Positions 51,228 to 58,925 of a DNA stretch of 64,000 bases are shown piece after piece. The DNA comes from a virus. The number at the start of each line of letters is the position of its first letter. Position 1 is the stretch's first letter. The DNA is taken from the IMG/VR virus record IMGVR_UViG_3300036770_003657, positions 335,797-399,796 of that record; one strand, written 5' to 3'. The notes under the pieces are model-generated. The model was not told where the DNA came from. It worked only from the letters and a program-made list of their open reading frames with translations, and did not search any database. A program made the position numbers and the translations under genes.

Positions 51228-52049
51228 TTATCCTATATCACTTATATTAGAAATAAGAGCTTGAGCAAAGGCTATTCTTTGATTTTTATGTAATCCTGCA
51301 CTTCTTTCATAATGTTTATCAAAAATAATTGCTGCTTCCTCTGCTGTCCTAGCTGTACTTAGCATTGATGCTGCTTTCTTTTCAGTATTTTCTAATTCCC
51401 ATTGTACAAATGCTAATTGCTCGCCTAAACTACTCTGTCTAATATCCTTACCAAATGCTTTTCTAAATAGCTGTTGCCTATCTGGATGCCACTGAGCAAT
51501 CCCGTATGCTCTACCTTTATCACCTACAGCATCAATTTGTAAATCCCTTCCGCTCTCTGCCTGTAGATTACCCACTATACCTGCTGCTTGTTCTGGACTC
51601 CATCCTTTACTGATAAAATATTTTACTGCATCTTTAGTATTTTTTGCAGAGTCTAATGATGCCACACTGGCCTTGGCACGTGCTCTAGTATCTTTATCTA
51701 TTCTACTATTTGGACCTTGTTTTACTTGGCTAACAACCTTTCCTGGTTTGACATCTGCTTCAGTACTTTTGACAAAACTAATCTTTTGATCTTTTAATTT
51801 TTTATTAATTAAGTCAATCATGGCCTTGTCTGGACTACCATCTTGAGTAAGAGCATTATCCTTTTCAAATTGTTTTATAGCATTATTAGTTTCTGGACCC
51901 CTGAACCCATCTACTCCATGTATAGGCAACTTATATCCTAGGGCCAATAATGCCTTTTGTAAATCTGCCACTGCTGGACCGCGTGTTCCTCTTGGTACCA
52001 TAATTTGTGAAGTTGATTGTACAAAATCAACAAACTCTTTTAACCTCAT
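51228..52049 (-). CDS. Peptidoglycan-binding and phage tail lysozyme protein
   Basis: 273 residues. N-terminal M-R-L-K-E-F-V-D-F (capsid- or tail-type lead), peptidoglycan-binding domain (R-G-P-A-V-A-D-L-Q-K-A-L, V-D-G-x-x-G-P-E-T), linker, then a tail-lysozyme domain: W-S-P-E-Q-A-A-G-I-V-G-N-L-Q-A-E-S-G with the probable catalytic Glu and Y-G-I-A-Q-W-H. Cuts the cell wall, probably for DNA entry. Confidence 0.88.
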   Translation of the reverse strand: MRLKEFVDFVQSTSQIMVPRGTRGPAVADLQKALLALGYKLPIHGVDGFRGPETNNAIKQFEKDNALTQDGSPDKAMIDLINKKLKDQKISFVKSTEADVKPGKVVSQVKQGPNSRIDKDTRARAKASVASLDSAKNTKDAVKYFISKGWSPEQAAGIVGNLQAESGRDLQIDAVGDKGRAYGIAQWHPDRQQLFRKAFGKDIRQSSLGEQLAFVQWELENTEKKAASMLSTARTAEEAAIIFDKHYERSAGLHKNQRIAFAQALISNISDIG

Positions 52050-52288
52050 TCCCCATTACCTTTCCAAACTGGCAATGGACCTCCATAATTGCCACCTTTG
52101 ACTTTTTTACCTTTAATGCTTTTACGCTTTTTGTTTATGGTAAATTGTTTTTCCGTATCCCTAGCACGAAACCCTTGGCTCTTACAGCTACTTAGTTGGC
52201 TGGCACCTAACTCACTATCAGGCTTAGTACTCTTACATAAGGTTCTGCTGGCTTTACCACTTTCTGTAATAATTTCATCTATTTTCAT
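52046..52288 (-). CDS. Basic protein with capsid-targeting peptide
   Basis: 80 residues from the ATG at 52288. M-K-I-D-E-I-I-T-E ends in I-T-E, the form cut by T4-type prohead protease. Mature part is Lys/Ser/Cys-rich and very basic (K-K-R-K-S-I-K-G-K-K-V-K-G-G). Likely an internal head protein that binds DNA. Confidence 0.7.
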   Translation of the reverse strand: MKIDEIITESGKASRTLCKSTKPDSELGASQLSSCKSQGFRARDTEKQFTINKKRKSIKGKKVKGGNYGGPLPVWKGNGE

Positions 52289-52581
52289 TCGCAATTCCAA
52301 CGGCGTAAAGCTTTGTTAATTGGGCTATTTGGATCTCTTTTAGTTTTAGCACTAGCATGGGCTTTTTTCATACCTCCCATTCTAGCACAAAAACTACTTC
52401 TACGTTTATCACTTTTACTACCTTTCTTAATCTTACTTGGCTTTGTTGTCACTGCTGTTTTTAACTTACTACCTGGATTTTCCCTACGGTACGCTTTTAC
52501 AGCCTTATTACTCATACCATCAGTATTGTCATTCTTATTGACTTTTTGCCAATCTTCGTTTAAGATTTCGTAGATTTTCAT
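52285..52581 (-). CDS. DUF6321-like basic protein with capsid-targeting peptide
   Basis: 98 residues. M-K-I-Y-E-I-L-N-E (L-N-E end), then A-V-K-A-Y-R-R-E-N-P-G-S, K-G-S-K-S-D-K-R-R-S-S-F-C-A-R-M and a R-R-W-N-C end. Strongly basic. The conserved family is known from marine phages. The two internal-protein genes overlap by 4 bases. Confidence 0.72.
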   Translation of the reverse strand: MKIYEILNEDWQKVNKNDNTDGMSNKAVKAYRRENPGSKLKTAVTTKPSKIKKGSKSDKRRSSFCARMGGMKKAHASAKTKRDPNSPINKALRRWNCE

Positions 52582-52585
52582 AACA

Positions 52586-53407
52586 TTATTTATCGTAGTC
52601 TAACCATTCGTATAGATTCAGCCAACTACGACGACCTATAGTTTCTTTAAGGTGTTTTAGATCAGCCTGTGCATTATCTCTATAAAAGGGGCGTAATTCA
52701 GCATCTACGTCGTTATATTCTAAAGTGGCTCCTTCTTGTTCGGCTATGTATTCCGCTATGTCCATGTAACTATGATTGAGTCCAGTGCCTACATTCCATA
52801 TACCACTGCCCTTTACAGTATTGATAAAGTCCCAATGTAGTCGTACAACATCACCTACCCATACCCAATCACGTTTGATCTTATCTGCCCCACGCCATAC
52901 TGTGATCTTGCCTTCTTTACGAGCCTGTTGACGCCATTTGTGTAGGGCATTAGGGTCACTCTTAACATTTTGCCATTTACCATATACAGTGAAATACCTA
53001 AAACCCTGTACAAAACTACTATGACTTCGACTAAAAGCGTATCTATCAAACAAGTATTTGCTCCAAGCATAGGGTCCTTGTGGCACACAGGCAGCACCTT
53101 CTTCAAAGTTATTAGTATTGCCATATACTTTATGTGAACTAGCATATTGAAGATTAACTCCATGATGCTGACATTCATCTAATAGCCAATGACTAAAATC
53201 ATAGTTCTGTGCTAGTACAGTTTCAACATCAAGGGTATGCGTATCTGTTATGGCACCCAAATGTATGACCCAATCATAATGTCTAACTATAGGTCTGTTA
53301 ATAGGATCCCATTCATATCCATCTACATGTACACCTTCTTGTTTATGGAGAAAGGCACACATATTACGTCCTATAAAACCAAGATGCCCGGTGACCAATA
53401 TACGCAT
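52586..53407 (-). CDS. NAD-dependent sugar epimerase/dehydratase
   Basis: 273 residues from the ATG at 53407 (AAGGAGGTG upstream). T-G-H-L-G-F-I-G nucleotide motif, A-S-S-H-K-V-Y-G, Y-A-W-S-K (Y-x-x-x-K) and R-Y-F-T-V-Y-G fit extended SDRs, nearest to ADP-heptose epimerase types. May modify surface glycan precursors. Confidence 0.88.
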   Translation of the reverse strand: MRILVTGHLGFIGRNMCAFLHKQEGVHVDGYEWDPINRPIVRHYDWVIHLGAITDTHTLDVETVLAQNYDFSHWLLDECQHHGVNLQYASSHKVYGNTNNFEEGAACVPQGPYAWSKYLFDRYAFSRSHSSFVQGFRYFTVYGKWQNVKSDPNALHKWRQQARKEGKITVWRGADKIKRDWVWVGDVVRLHWDFINTVKGSGIWNVGTGLNHSYMDIAEYIAEQEGATLEYNDVDAELRPFYRDNAQADLKHLKETIGRRSWLNLYEWLDYDK

Positions 53408-53424
53408 TTTACACCTCCTTGGTG

Positions 53425-53453
53425 TTGACATATACTTTAATATATAGTAGTAT
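53425..53453 (+). promoter_or_regulatory. Sigma70-like promoter at the start of the plus-strand block
   Basis: TTGACA (53425-53430), 17-base spacer, TAGTAT (53448-53453), 8 bases before the first ATG. Very short leader. Confidence 0.65.
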
Positions 53454-53460
53454 TTACAAC

Positions 53461-53943
53461 ATGGACAAATATAAAGACTTTCCAGAAAAGCCAAGGCGTA
53501 TGACCGACGCTGAGGGTGAGGAATACTTCGGTCGAATTGTTAGGGCTATTGAACACTTTAATCCCACAATGATCGTGGGTGTGGCACGTACTGGTTTGAT
53601 ATATGCTACTTGGGTAAGCCAGGTATTAGCAATACGTGATATAGGTATCTACTACCCAGGTAAGGATAAATTATTAATGCCAAATATGAATCCAGAACGT
53701 GTGGCCTTTGTGGATGATAACACGGTCACTGGAGGTAGTTATCTCAAGTGTAAACAGTTAATGGCACGTGATTATCCACAAACTGAATTTGTTTGGGCAG
53801 TATTGTATACAGATTGGAATACTCCTGAACACATAAGAAATGAATTAATACAAGGGACTAGGCTTCCTTATTTTGCCGAGGAACCTTTTTGGGGTAGTAA
53901 GAAAATAAGCAAAGACTATGGAGTAAGATTTAGAGATGAGTAA
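53461..53943 (+). CDS. Phosphoribosyltransferase-fold protein
   Basis: 160 residues from the ATG at 53461. V-G-V-A-R-T-G-L and the PRPP loop V-A-F-V-D-D-N-T-V-T-G-G-S are type I PRTase hallmarks. Substrate unknown; nucleobase salvage is the usual role. ATG overlap with the HAD gene. Confidence 0.8.
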   Translation: MDKYKDFPEKPRRMTDAEGEEYFGRIVRAIEHFNPTMIVGVARTGLIYATWVSQVLAIRDIGIYYPGKDKLLMPNMNPERVAFVDDNTVTGGSYLKCKQLMARDYPQTEFVWAVLYTDWNTPEHIRNELIQGTRLPYFAEEPFWGSKKISKDYGVRFRDE

Positions 53944-54370
53944 AGGCAGCAATTTAACAGCATTTGATTTGGATGGAGTATTCATTCCTGATTGTGACCA
54001 AATTCCAGATTTAGGTGATCACGAAGCCTATTTGAATTTGACTATGTATATGCAACCCGTATTCAAACCAGTAGGTGAATGGATCCTACTAACAGGTAGA
54101 CCAGCAGAATATGAGCACGTTACCAAAAGTTGGTTGCTCAAATATTTTACTAATCAACCCAAAATGATCCTTCATCAAAGAGATGCTGAAAAGGAAACTA
54201 ACGAAGAATACAAATTGCGTATGATTAAGGAACATGATATTGATGTCTATATAGAAAGTGATAAAAAAATCGTGGATCACTTAAAAGGTAATTTGGATGT
54301 GGATAAAAAGACTATACAGCATTTCAGCGAGTTCTGTGAGTTGTATTTGAACTACAACGCAGGAGCTTGA
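53936..54370 (+). CDS. HAD-superfamily phosphatase-like protein
   Basis: 144 residues. F-D-L-D-G-V-F (D-x-D motif I), L-L-T-G-R-P (motif II) and I-E-S-D-K-K (motif IV-like). Small HAD proteins with this form act on nucleotides or 5'/3' phosphates. Coupled to the phosphoribosyltransferase, so nucleotide metabolism is likely. Confidence 0.75.
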   Translation: MSKGSNLTAFDLDGVFIPDCDQIPDLGDHEAYLNLTMYMQPVFKPVGEWILLTGRPAEYEHVTKSWLLKYFTNQPKMILHQRDAEKETNEEYKLRMIKEHDIDVYIESDKKIVDHLKGNLDVDKKTIQHFSEFCELYLNYNAGA

Positions 54371-54395
54371 CAATATCTAAGTTTTCGCATATAAT
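54367..54395 (+). promoter_or_regulatory. Sigma70-like promoter before the lipoprotein
   Basis: TTGACA (54367-54372), 17-base spacer, TATAAT (54390-54395). Confidence 0.8.
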
Positions 54396-54423
54396 AGACT
54401 ATGGTTAACAAATAGGTGATTGT

Positions 54424-54675
54424 ATGCGAAAACTTGCCGCTTTTTTACTATCAATGAGCATTACTGGATGCTCTAGTATCCAATTTAAAGAGCCATTATG
54501 TCCTGGCACTAGAAGCTATGATGTACAACTCTGTAGGGGTGAAAAACCTTATATCATTCCTAATCCACCTGGATTCGCTTTTCAACAAGAAGCCAAATGC
54601 AACAAGTGTATAGACATAGATCAAAACTGTGTCTGGGGTGTACCACAACATTGTAAACCCAAATGGAGACAATGA
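54424..54675 (+). CDS. Small lipoprotein
   Basis: 83 residues, lipobox I-T-G-C (Cys16), then about six more Cys, including C-N-K-C and D-Q-N-C. An early-type promoter makes it a candidate superinfection-exclusion or host-envelope factor. No family is recognised. Confidence 0.7.
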   Translation: MRKLAAFLLSMSITGCSSIQFKEPLCPGTRSYDVQLCRGEKPYIIPNPPGFAFQQEAKCNKCIDIDQNCVWGVPQHCKPKWRQ

Positions 54676-55043
54676 TGAAAATTACTGTGCGTAATCCATT
54701 ATATCCTATTCGTGATCGTTATTTCTTTGACATACCAGAGTTTAGGGAATATGAAGGTGTGGAAACTACGCTCAAACACATTGACAGCGTACAATACCTA
54801 TGCCTCACTACAGGCATAAAAGATTTTCCCGTTCGTGTAATTGATAGGAGTACGATAGTGAATAGCGAAAAACAACCACTTTTCGCCCTTGATGAATTTT
54901 TTGGTGTCACCGAACGTCTTAAGGTGGAAGGTAGTAAAGGTGCTGTATACGAACTAACTAAGACCAATGGCAAATGGGCCTGTACCTGTCCTGGTTTTGA
55001 ATACCGTAAGGATTGTAAGCATGTTAGAAACGCCGGAACATAA
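54675..55043 (+). CDS. SWIM zinc-finger protein
   Basis: 122 residues from the ATG at 54675 (GGAG 6 bases upstream). C-terminal W-A-C-T-C-P-G-F and D-C-K-H-V give C-x-C...C-x-H. N-terminal part I-T-V-R-N-P-L-Y is beta-rich. Likely nucleic-acid or protein binding. Confidence 0.75.
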   Translation: MKITVRNPLYPIRDRYFFDIPEFREYEGVETTLKHIDSVQYLCLTTGIKDFPVRVIDRSTIVNSEKQPLFALDEFFGVTERLKVEGSKGAVYELTKTNGKWACTCPGFEYRKDCKHVRNAGT

Positions 55044-55269
55044 AGACCTATTGGGTCGTAAGGTTGGGGTTGGATCATTTGTGGCCTTTACCCAAAACAA
55101 TAGACTGTTCGTTGGTCGTGTAATAAAATTAAACAGACAAATGCTGCGTATTGAACGTATTAAACATACCAAATGGATGGCTGATCAGACCAATAAGTAT
55201 TCATATGATTGTGTGGTCATTCCAGATAAGGATGTGGACTTTTATATACTGAGGAATATTACAAAATGA
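55021..55269 (+). CDS. Hypothetical small beta protein
   Basis: 82 residues from the ATG at 55021. V-G-S-F-V-A-F-T-Q-N-N-R-L-F-V-G-R-V-I-K-L has an SH3/KOW-like strand pattern. The last residues Y-I-L-R-N-I and the sequence ACTGAGGAAT precede the first array gene, a layout like that of the later array. Confidence 0.6.
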   Translation: MLETPEHKDLLGRKVGVGSFVAFTQNNRLFVGRVIKLNRQMLRIERIKHTKWMADQTNKYSYDCVVIPDKDVDFYILRNITK

Positions 55270-55466
55270 AAATGAGTAGCGTGGAAGTTGGCCTATTCAA
55301 ACTGCCTGGTGTAGTATTTGAGCGTGATGTTCTCACTCCAGAGAAAGTAGAACAGATCAATGCTTGGTGTGCGGAAAATAACTGCGGCAAGCAAATGACT
55401 GACCTACTTTGGAGTTTTAAAAAGCCCACACAGCGTGACATGTTCATACTACGGTGGAGTGAATAA
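55266..55466 (+). CDS. WFxLRW-array protein 1
   Basis: 66 residues. Helix with I-N-A-W-C-A-E-N-N-C-G-K, then L-L-W-S-F-K-K and the end D-M-F-I-L-R-W-S-E. First member of the array. CGGTGGAG in its last codons serves the next gene, whose ATG overlaps the TAA. Function unknown. Confidence 0.75.
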   Translation: MKMSSVEVGLFKLPGVVFERDVLTPEKVEQINAWCAENNCGKQMTDLLWSFKKPTQRDMFILRWSE

Positions 55467-55654
55467 TGTATACGATTAAGTCTGAGCACATCTTACTTCG
55501 TGCATCAACACACTATTATTCAGAAGTATGGCAGGGTGGTAAGTTAGGAATGCTAGATTGGCTTGATAAGGAGTTTGGTGCTAGAACAAATGACGGTGTT
55601 ATTTATTTTAAAACAGAAGCCAAGCGTAATTGGTTTGCTCTAAGATTCTCATGA
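55466..55654 (+). CDS. WFxLRW-array protein 2
   Basis: 62 residues. M-L-D-W-L-D-K-E-F-G helix, G-V-I-Y-F-K-T-E-A strand and N-W-F-A-L-R-F-S end, with F in place of the final W. Ends by TCATGA overlap into gene 3. No clear Shine-Dalgarno at this junction. Confidence 0.75.
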   Translation: MYTIKSEHILLRASTHYYSEVWQGGKLGMLDWLDKEFGARTNDGVIYFKTEAKRNWFALRFS

Positions 55655-55941
55655 GCGGATCCAGTTTAAAAAAAGTTGTGGATGACCTTTATCGTATACT
55701 TAATCGTAAGGCAAGATATTATTGGAGTGAATCTGGGCTAGAATTGAAACTAATTGCCGAAATGGATTGGGAAGATGGAACTGGTATCCACGCACCAGAT
55801 CAGCACGTAGTTGAACGTATAGCAGAATGGTGTTATAAGAATCGTTGTGGACGTCGTACTAGTTATGATACATTTAAGTTTCGTAATCGTAAACAAATTA
55901 CTTTGTTCCTACTACGTTGGGGTGAAGTAAAGGATGAGTAA
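55651..55941 (+). CDS. WFxLRW-array protein 3
   Basis: 96 residues from the ATG at 55651. A longer N-terminus, then I-A-E-W-C-Y-K-N-R-C-G-R-R-T and T-L-F-L-L-R-W-G followed by a five-residue acidic/basic tail. The overlap with gene 4 is 8 bases. Confidence 0.75.
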   Translation: MSGSSLKKVVDDLYRILNRKARYYWSESGLELKLIAEMDWEDGTGIHAPDQHVVERIAEWCYKNRCGRRTSYDTFKFRNRKQITLFLLRWGEVKDE

Positions 55942-56134
55942 GGATTGGCAGGGTTGGGAAATAGTTAGTATACAACAACCCGCTAATAGTCTAGTTGGCT
56001 GGAGTGAATGCTTGGCTTGGTGTGACCATACCCTAAAGCCTCATACCTATTACTATATGGGCGAGGGTGTGTTTACTTTTAAAAATGAATGTGATGCTAC
56101 ATGGTTTAAACTAAGGTGGGATAATGGAAATTAA
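55934..56134 (+). CDS. WFxLRW-array protein 4
   Basis: 66 residues. C-L-A-W-C-D-H-T-L-K-P-H-T-Y, G-V-F-T-F-K-N-E-C-D-A-T-W-F-K-L-R-W, then D-N-G-N. It shows the full layout: W-C helix, hairpin, strand, motif. Confidence 0.75.
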   Translation: MSKDWQGWEIVSIQQPANSLVGWSECLAWCDHTLKPHTYYYMGEGVFTFKNECDATWFKLRWDNGN

Positions 56135-56285
56135 AAGACTAATGATTCCTTTGGATGATGATAGAATTGCCAGTTTGCTATTTAGGCGAGTCAACGATGG
56201 CAATGATTGGGTATGTGTGATGAACGATGAGTTTATGACAGATCTATCTGATTTATTGGAAGTAGAAGAACATACACTACAATGA
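56124..56285 (+). CDS. 53-aa acidic hypothetical, array insert
   Basis: M-E-I-K-R-L-M-I-P-L-D-D-D-R, then D-L-S-D-L-L-E-V-E-E. Lacks the array motif. Its ATG sits in the GGTGGGATAATG junction of gene 4, showing that the junction can host foreign genes. Overlaps the following gene by ATGA. Confidence 0.6.
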   Translation: MEIKRLMIPLDDDRIASLLFRRVNDGNDWVCVMNDEFMTDLSDLLEVEEHTLQ

Positions 56286-56542
56286 ACTACGACGACGTTA
56301 AATTCAATAACAAATTAGATGAGATGATAGAGCGAGCAGGTGGTCGTCTATATCTTGCTCACTTGGATCGTCCAGCACTAGAACGCTTTGTTAGAATAAT
56401 GCTGGAGGATATTGAAGAAGATATTAAAGGTTGGCGTGATAGTAAGGATGATAGTATGTATGGTGACTACTGGGAAGGCTATGCTCAAGGCTGTGCGGAT
56501 AGTATAGTAGCGGTGAGACTATGGGCACAAGACATAACCTAG
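56282..56542 (+). CDS. 86-aa hypothetical, array insert
   Basis: Helical and acidic, with M-L-E-D-I-E-E-D-I-K-G-W and Y-W-E-G-Y-A-Q-G-C-A-D-S-I. No array motif. Unknown role. Confidence 0.65.
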   Translation: MNYDDVKFNNKLDEMIERAGGRLYLAHLDRPALERFVRIMLEDIEEDIKGWRDSKDDSMYGDYWEGYAQGCADSIVAVRLWAQDIT

Positions 56543-56796
56543 ATCACTTGCCCAGACAGGGGCAATATGAATTATTCATCAGTGCCAATCATATCTATTG
56601 TTTTGATGATCTTGATCATGTTAAATGGCCTAATAACGAGCAAACTCAGAGTTGGCTAGCCAAGCAAAATAGTGTACTATGTAGAGCATACATAACTCAA
56701 GATAATAACAAGCCCAGTGCTTATTATTTGGATCCTAAATTATATTTTATGTGGAAATTGGCTTGGAGTGAATATGCGAAACCGATCCGGATATAG
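56521..56796 (+). CDS. WFxLRW-array protein 5 (degenerate end)
   Basis: 91 residues. The motif region reads L-Y-F-M-W-K-L-A-W-S, followed by eight extra residues. The SD (TTGGAGTG) for gene 6 lies at the motif, with the ATG inside this gene. It looks like a member whose end has drifted past the old stop. Confidence 0.6.
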   Translation: MGTRHNLDHLPRQGQYELFISANHIYCFDDLDHVKWPNNEQTQSWLAKQNSVLCRAYITQDNNKPSAYYLDPKLYFMWKLAWSEYAKPIRI

Positions 56797-56974
56797 TCTT
56801 CCTGATTATGCCTTATATCGTTATAAGTGGCAGTATAACGGCATAGCACCATTTGAGGAAATAAGCGATTGGTGTAGGAATAATCTTAAAGGCCATACTT
56901 ATATACCATATGAAACTATTTGGTTCAGTAATGAGCGGGACTATCATTGGTTTTTATTACGGTGGAGTTCATGA
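56774..56974 (+). CDS. WFxLRW-array protein 6
   Basis: 66 residues. E-I-S-D-W-C-R-N-N-L-K-G-H-T-Y, T-I-W-F-S-N-E-R-D-Y-H-W-F-L-L-R-W-S-S. ATG at 56774, 6 bases after GGAG. It resembles gene 4 in the H-T-Y turn. Confidence 0.75.
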   Translation: MRNRSGYSLPDYALYRYKWQYNGIAPFEEISDWCRNNLKGHTYIPYETIWFSNERDYHWFLLRWSS

Positions 56975-57228
56975 AATATATAGAAGATCCTGACATCTGG
57001 TACAATCTACAGACACACTTTTCAAATAATTTTATTCCCCGCTTGGAGAATGATGATAAGGTTTGGGCAATGGCATTTAAACGGTGGCTAAAAGATCAAG
57101 GTGCTGACATTGAAATGAAATTGGGTTATAGATTAATTCGTAATAGTTTGGGCATAGCACCTCACTATGATCGATTGGTCTTTGAAGATGATCGAGATGC
57201 CACAATGTTTATATTGAGGTGGTCATGA
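56971..57228 (+). CDS. WFxLRW-array protein 7
   Basis: 85 residues from the ATG at 56971. A-F-K-R-W-L-K-D-Q-G-A-D helix, R-L-V-F-E-D-D-R-D-A-T-M-F-I-L-R-W-S end. First of the eight uniform GAGGTGG junctions. Confidence 0.78.
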   Translation: MKYIEDPDIWYNLQTHFSNNFIPRLENDDKVWAMAFKRWLKDQGADIEMKLGYRLIRNSLGIAPHYDRLVFEDDRDATMFILRWS

Positions 57229-57476
57229 AGCCAAGTGAATTACTGGCCATAGCAGAAAAATACTGGCTCACGGAGTATGATTTTAACAAGCCCGTAGCAC
57301 CGGATACGCCCTTTGTCACAGGTGACGGCCGCTATGATGCTATATTATATGACATGCTCGTTCAACATGGTGTAGAATTGATATTGAAACAGAGTAGACA
57401 TAGAAATTGGAAATTGGAAGATTACCGTGTGGTTGATAACAAAAAGTTTATGTGGTTTTTGATGAGGTGGTCATGA
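57225..57476 (+). CDS. WFxLRW-array protein 8
   Basis: 83 residues from the ATG at 57225. Contains L-V-Q-H-G-V-E-L-I-L-K-Q and ends F-M-W-F-L-M-R-W-S. The start codon and TGA stop of gene 7 overlap. Confidence 0.78.
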   Translation: MKPSELLAIAEKYWLTEYDFNKPVAPDTPFVTGDGRYDAILYDMLVQHGVELILKQSRHRNWKLEDYRVVDNKKFMWFLMRWS

Positions 57477-57679
57477 AATTCCGTATGATCGATATGGGCT
57501 ATCGTCAGAGTCCCGACTATCCTTATAACTATAGGATTGAACTCTTTGATTATGGTTTCGAAGAACGCCGGCAGTTAAGTCTGTGGTTAAATGATCTTAA
57601 AATTCCCCATACCACAACTGGCAGTGTGATATACTTGGGCGAGAAATATGCTAATTGGTTTGCTTTGAGGTGGTCATGA
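57473..57679 (+). CDS. WFxLRW-array protein 9
   Basis: 68 residues. R-Q-L-S-L-W-L-N-D-L-K-I-P-H-T, G-S-V-I-Y-L-G-E-K-Y-A-N-W-F-A-L-R-W-S. The 3' codons are nearly identical to those of genes 10-12. Confidence 0.8.
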   Translation: MKFRMIDMGYRQSPDYPYNYRIELFDYGFEERRQLSLWLNDLKIPHTTTGSVIYLGEKYANWFALRWS

Positions 57680-57894
57680 GTGAAAGAATTGATCATGTCA
57701 TTGACAAAAGAGGGTATGTGCTTATGGGAGATAGTAGGGGCATAGTCACACCATATGAACTAAGACAAGAGATTTATGAATGGGCTCAAAAGAATAACAT
57801 AGAAATAGAATACCATGGCAGTCTTGATAGAAAAGATCTATGGTATGTAAAAAACGATCAGCATCGTAATTGGTTTACTTTGAGGTGGTCATGA
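57676..57894 (+). CDS. WFxLRW-array protein 10
   Basis: 72 residues. I-Y-E-W-A-Q-K-N-N-I-E-I-E-Y, L-W-Y-V-K-N-D-Q-H-R-N-W-F-T-L-R-W-S. A standard member. Confidence 0.8.
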   Translation: MSERIDHVIDKRGYVLMGDSRGIVTPYELRQEIYEWAQKNNIEIEYHGSLDRKDLWYVKNDQHRNWFTLRWS

Positions 57895-58232
57895 AAATAC
57901 AGGGAATAAAAAAACTTAGGGATGATCAAAAGATTTTTGTGTTGGGCAAGATTACTCCGCATGCGTTTCGTCAATATATGGATCGCTACTCAGATTTTGG
58001 TTGGGCTATGGAAACGAGAGCACATCATGCTATTAAACGTTTAATAAAACATGAGCATATGGAATTATACCAATGGTTGTTGAGTCAAAATTGTCAAACA
58101 ACCAATTGGATTGATGATGAAATATTTTCACTTCCATATCAATTCCGTAATCAGGTAGATTATTTTGATTGGGGTATAGGGTTTAAGTTTAATGATCCTG
58201 CAGAAACTTGGTTTACTTTGAGGTGGTCATGA
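57891..58232 (+). CDS. WFxLRW-array protein 11 (longest)
   Basis: 113 residues. An extended helical N-terminus (residues 1-55), then Y-Q-W-L-L-S-Q-N-C-Q and F-K-F-N-D-P-A-E-T-W-F-T-L-R-W-S. May have an added N-terminal domain. Confidence 0.8.
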   Translation: MKIQGIKKLRDDQKIFVLGKITPHAFRQYMDRYSDFGWAMETRAHHAIKRLIKHEHMELYQWLLSQNCQTTNWIDDEIFSLPYQFRNQVDYFDWGIGFKFNDPAETWFTLRWS

Positions 58233-58462
58233 TGACTAGGTTAGTTTGTTTGCCTGCTCACGAAGGACCTGTGCTAAATGCTGCTATTTGGTTGAGACAG
58301 CACTTAAACATACCCCAGTATGAAACTATGGAAAGTCAGTTTGAAGAATATTTTAATTGTCGGGTGGTAAGAGAGCCACCACACGATTTGGTCTATGGTA
58401 AAATATTTGCTGTGTTTGACTGTGAGCGGGATGCTAATTGGTTCGTATTGAGGTGGTCGTGA
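58229..58462 (+). CDS. WFxLRW-array protein 12
   Basis: 77 residues. A-A-I-W-L-R-Q-H-L-N-I-P-Q-Y, then F-A-V-F-D-C-E-R-D-A-N-W-F-V-L-R-W-S. Two ATGs lie in a row at the start; the first is in the best place for the SD. Confidence 0.8.
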   Translation: MMTRLVCLPAHEGPVLNAAIWLRQHLNIPQYETMESQFEEYFNCRVVREPPHDLVYGKIFAVFDCERDANWFVLRWS

Positions 58463-58662
58463 GACAATTGAAGAAAGAACTATGGCCCTGTAGTGTTAGA
58501 GTAAACTTGCCACCCGAGGATATAACACCTGTTGAACTATGGTTAGCCCTACAGTTTGGTGCATTAAAGGATAGATGGAATGTGATTTATAGATTCAATC
58601 ATACAGAGTACTATTTTCGTAATCAAAAAGACGCTAATTGGTTCGCATTGAGGTGGGCGTAA
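58459..58662 (+). CDS. WFxLRW-array protein 13 (GTG start)
   Basis: 67 residues. The junction reads TCGTGA, so the start is GTG overlapping the TGA. Contains V-E-L-W-L-A-L-Q-F-G and Y-Y-F-R-N-Q-K-D-A-N-W-F-A-L-R-W-A. Confidence 0.78.
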   Translation: MRQLKKELWPCSVRVNLPPEDITPVELWLALQFGALKDRWNVIYRFNHTEYYFRNQKDANWFALRWA

Positions 58663-58925
58663 TGGCAGAAACTATACGCAAGTTCGCTGAACAAAGGAAA
58701 GTAAAGAACTGGGACCACACCACTGCCAAAAATGTACAAGAAGAATACCAAGCCTCTGGCTACTATCCTGTGCAGTTAGGCATGCTGGGCCTAGTGGGTG
58801 AATGGCAGGAATGCCATCGGTGGTGTCGTGACTATATAGGTGAGGATCACTATAGTTGGACAGGATCAACATTTTGGTTTGAAACAGAGCAAGCGGCTAT
58901 GTGGTTCGCATTGAGGTGGGCATGA
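58662..58925 (+). CDS. WFxLRW-array protein 14
   Basis: 87 residues. E-C-H-R-W-C-R-D-Y-I-G-E-D-H-Y, S-T-F-W-F-E-T-E-Q-A-A-M-W-F-A-L-R-W-A. Starts by TAATG overlap with gene 13. Confidence 0.8.
   Translation: MAETIRKFAEQRKVKNWDHTTAKNVQEEYQASGYYPVQLGMLGLVGEWQECHRWCRDYIGEDHYSWTGSTFWFETEQAAMWFALRWA

Noticed and set aside
57452-58925. Upstream extended starts (M-V-x-F-E-V-V-M form) for array genes
   Set aside because: They come from reading the previous gene's conserved end in another frame from a TTG. The ATG in the stop overlap has the correct SD spacing.
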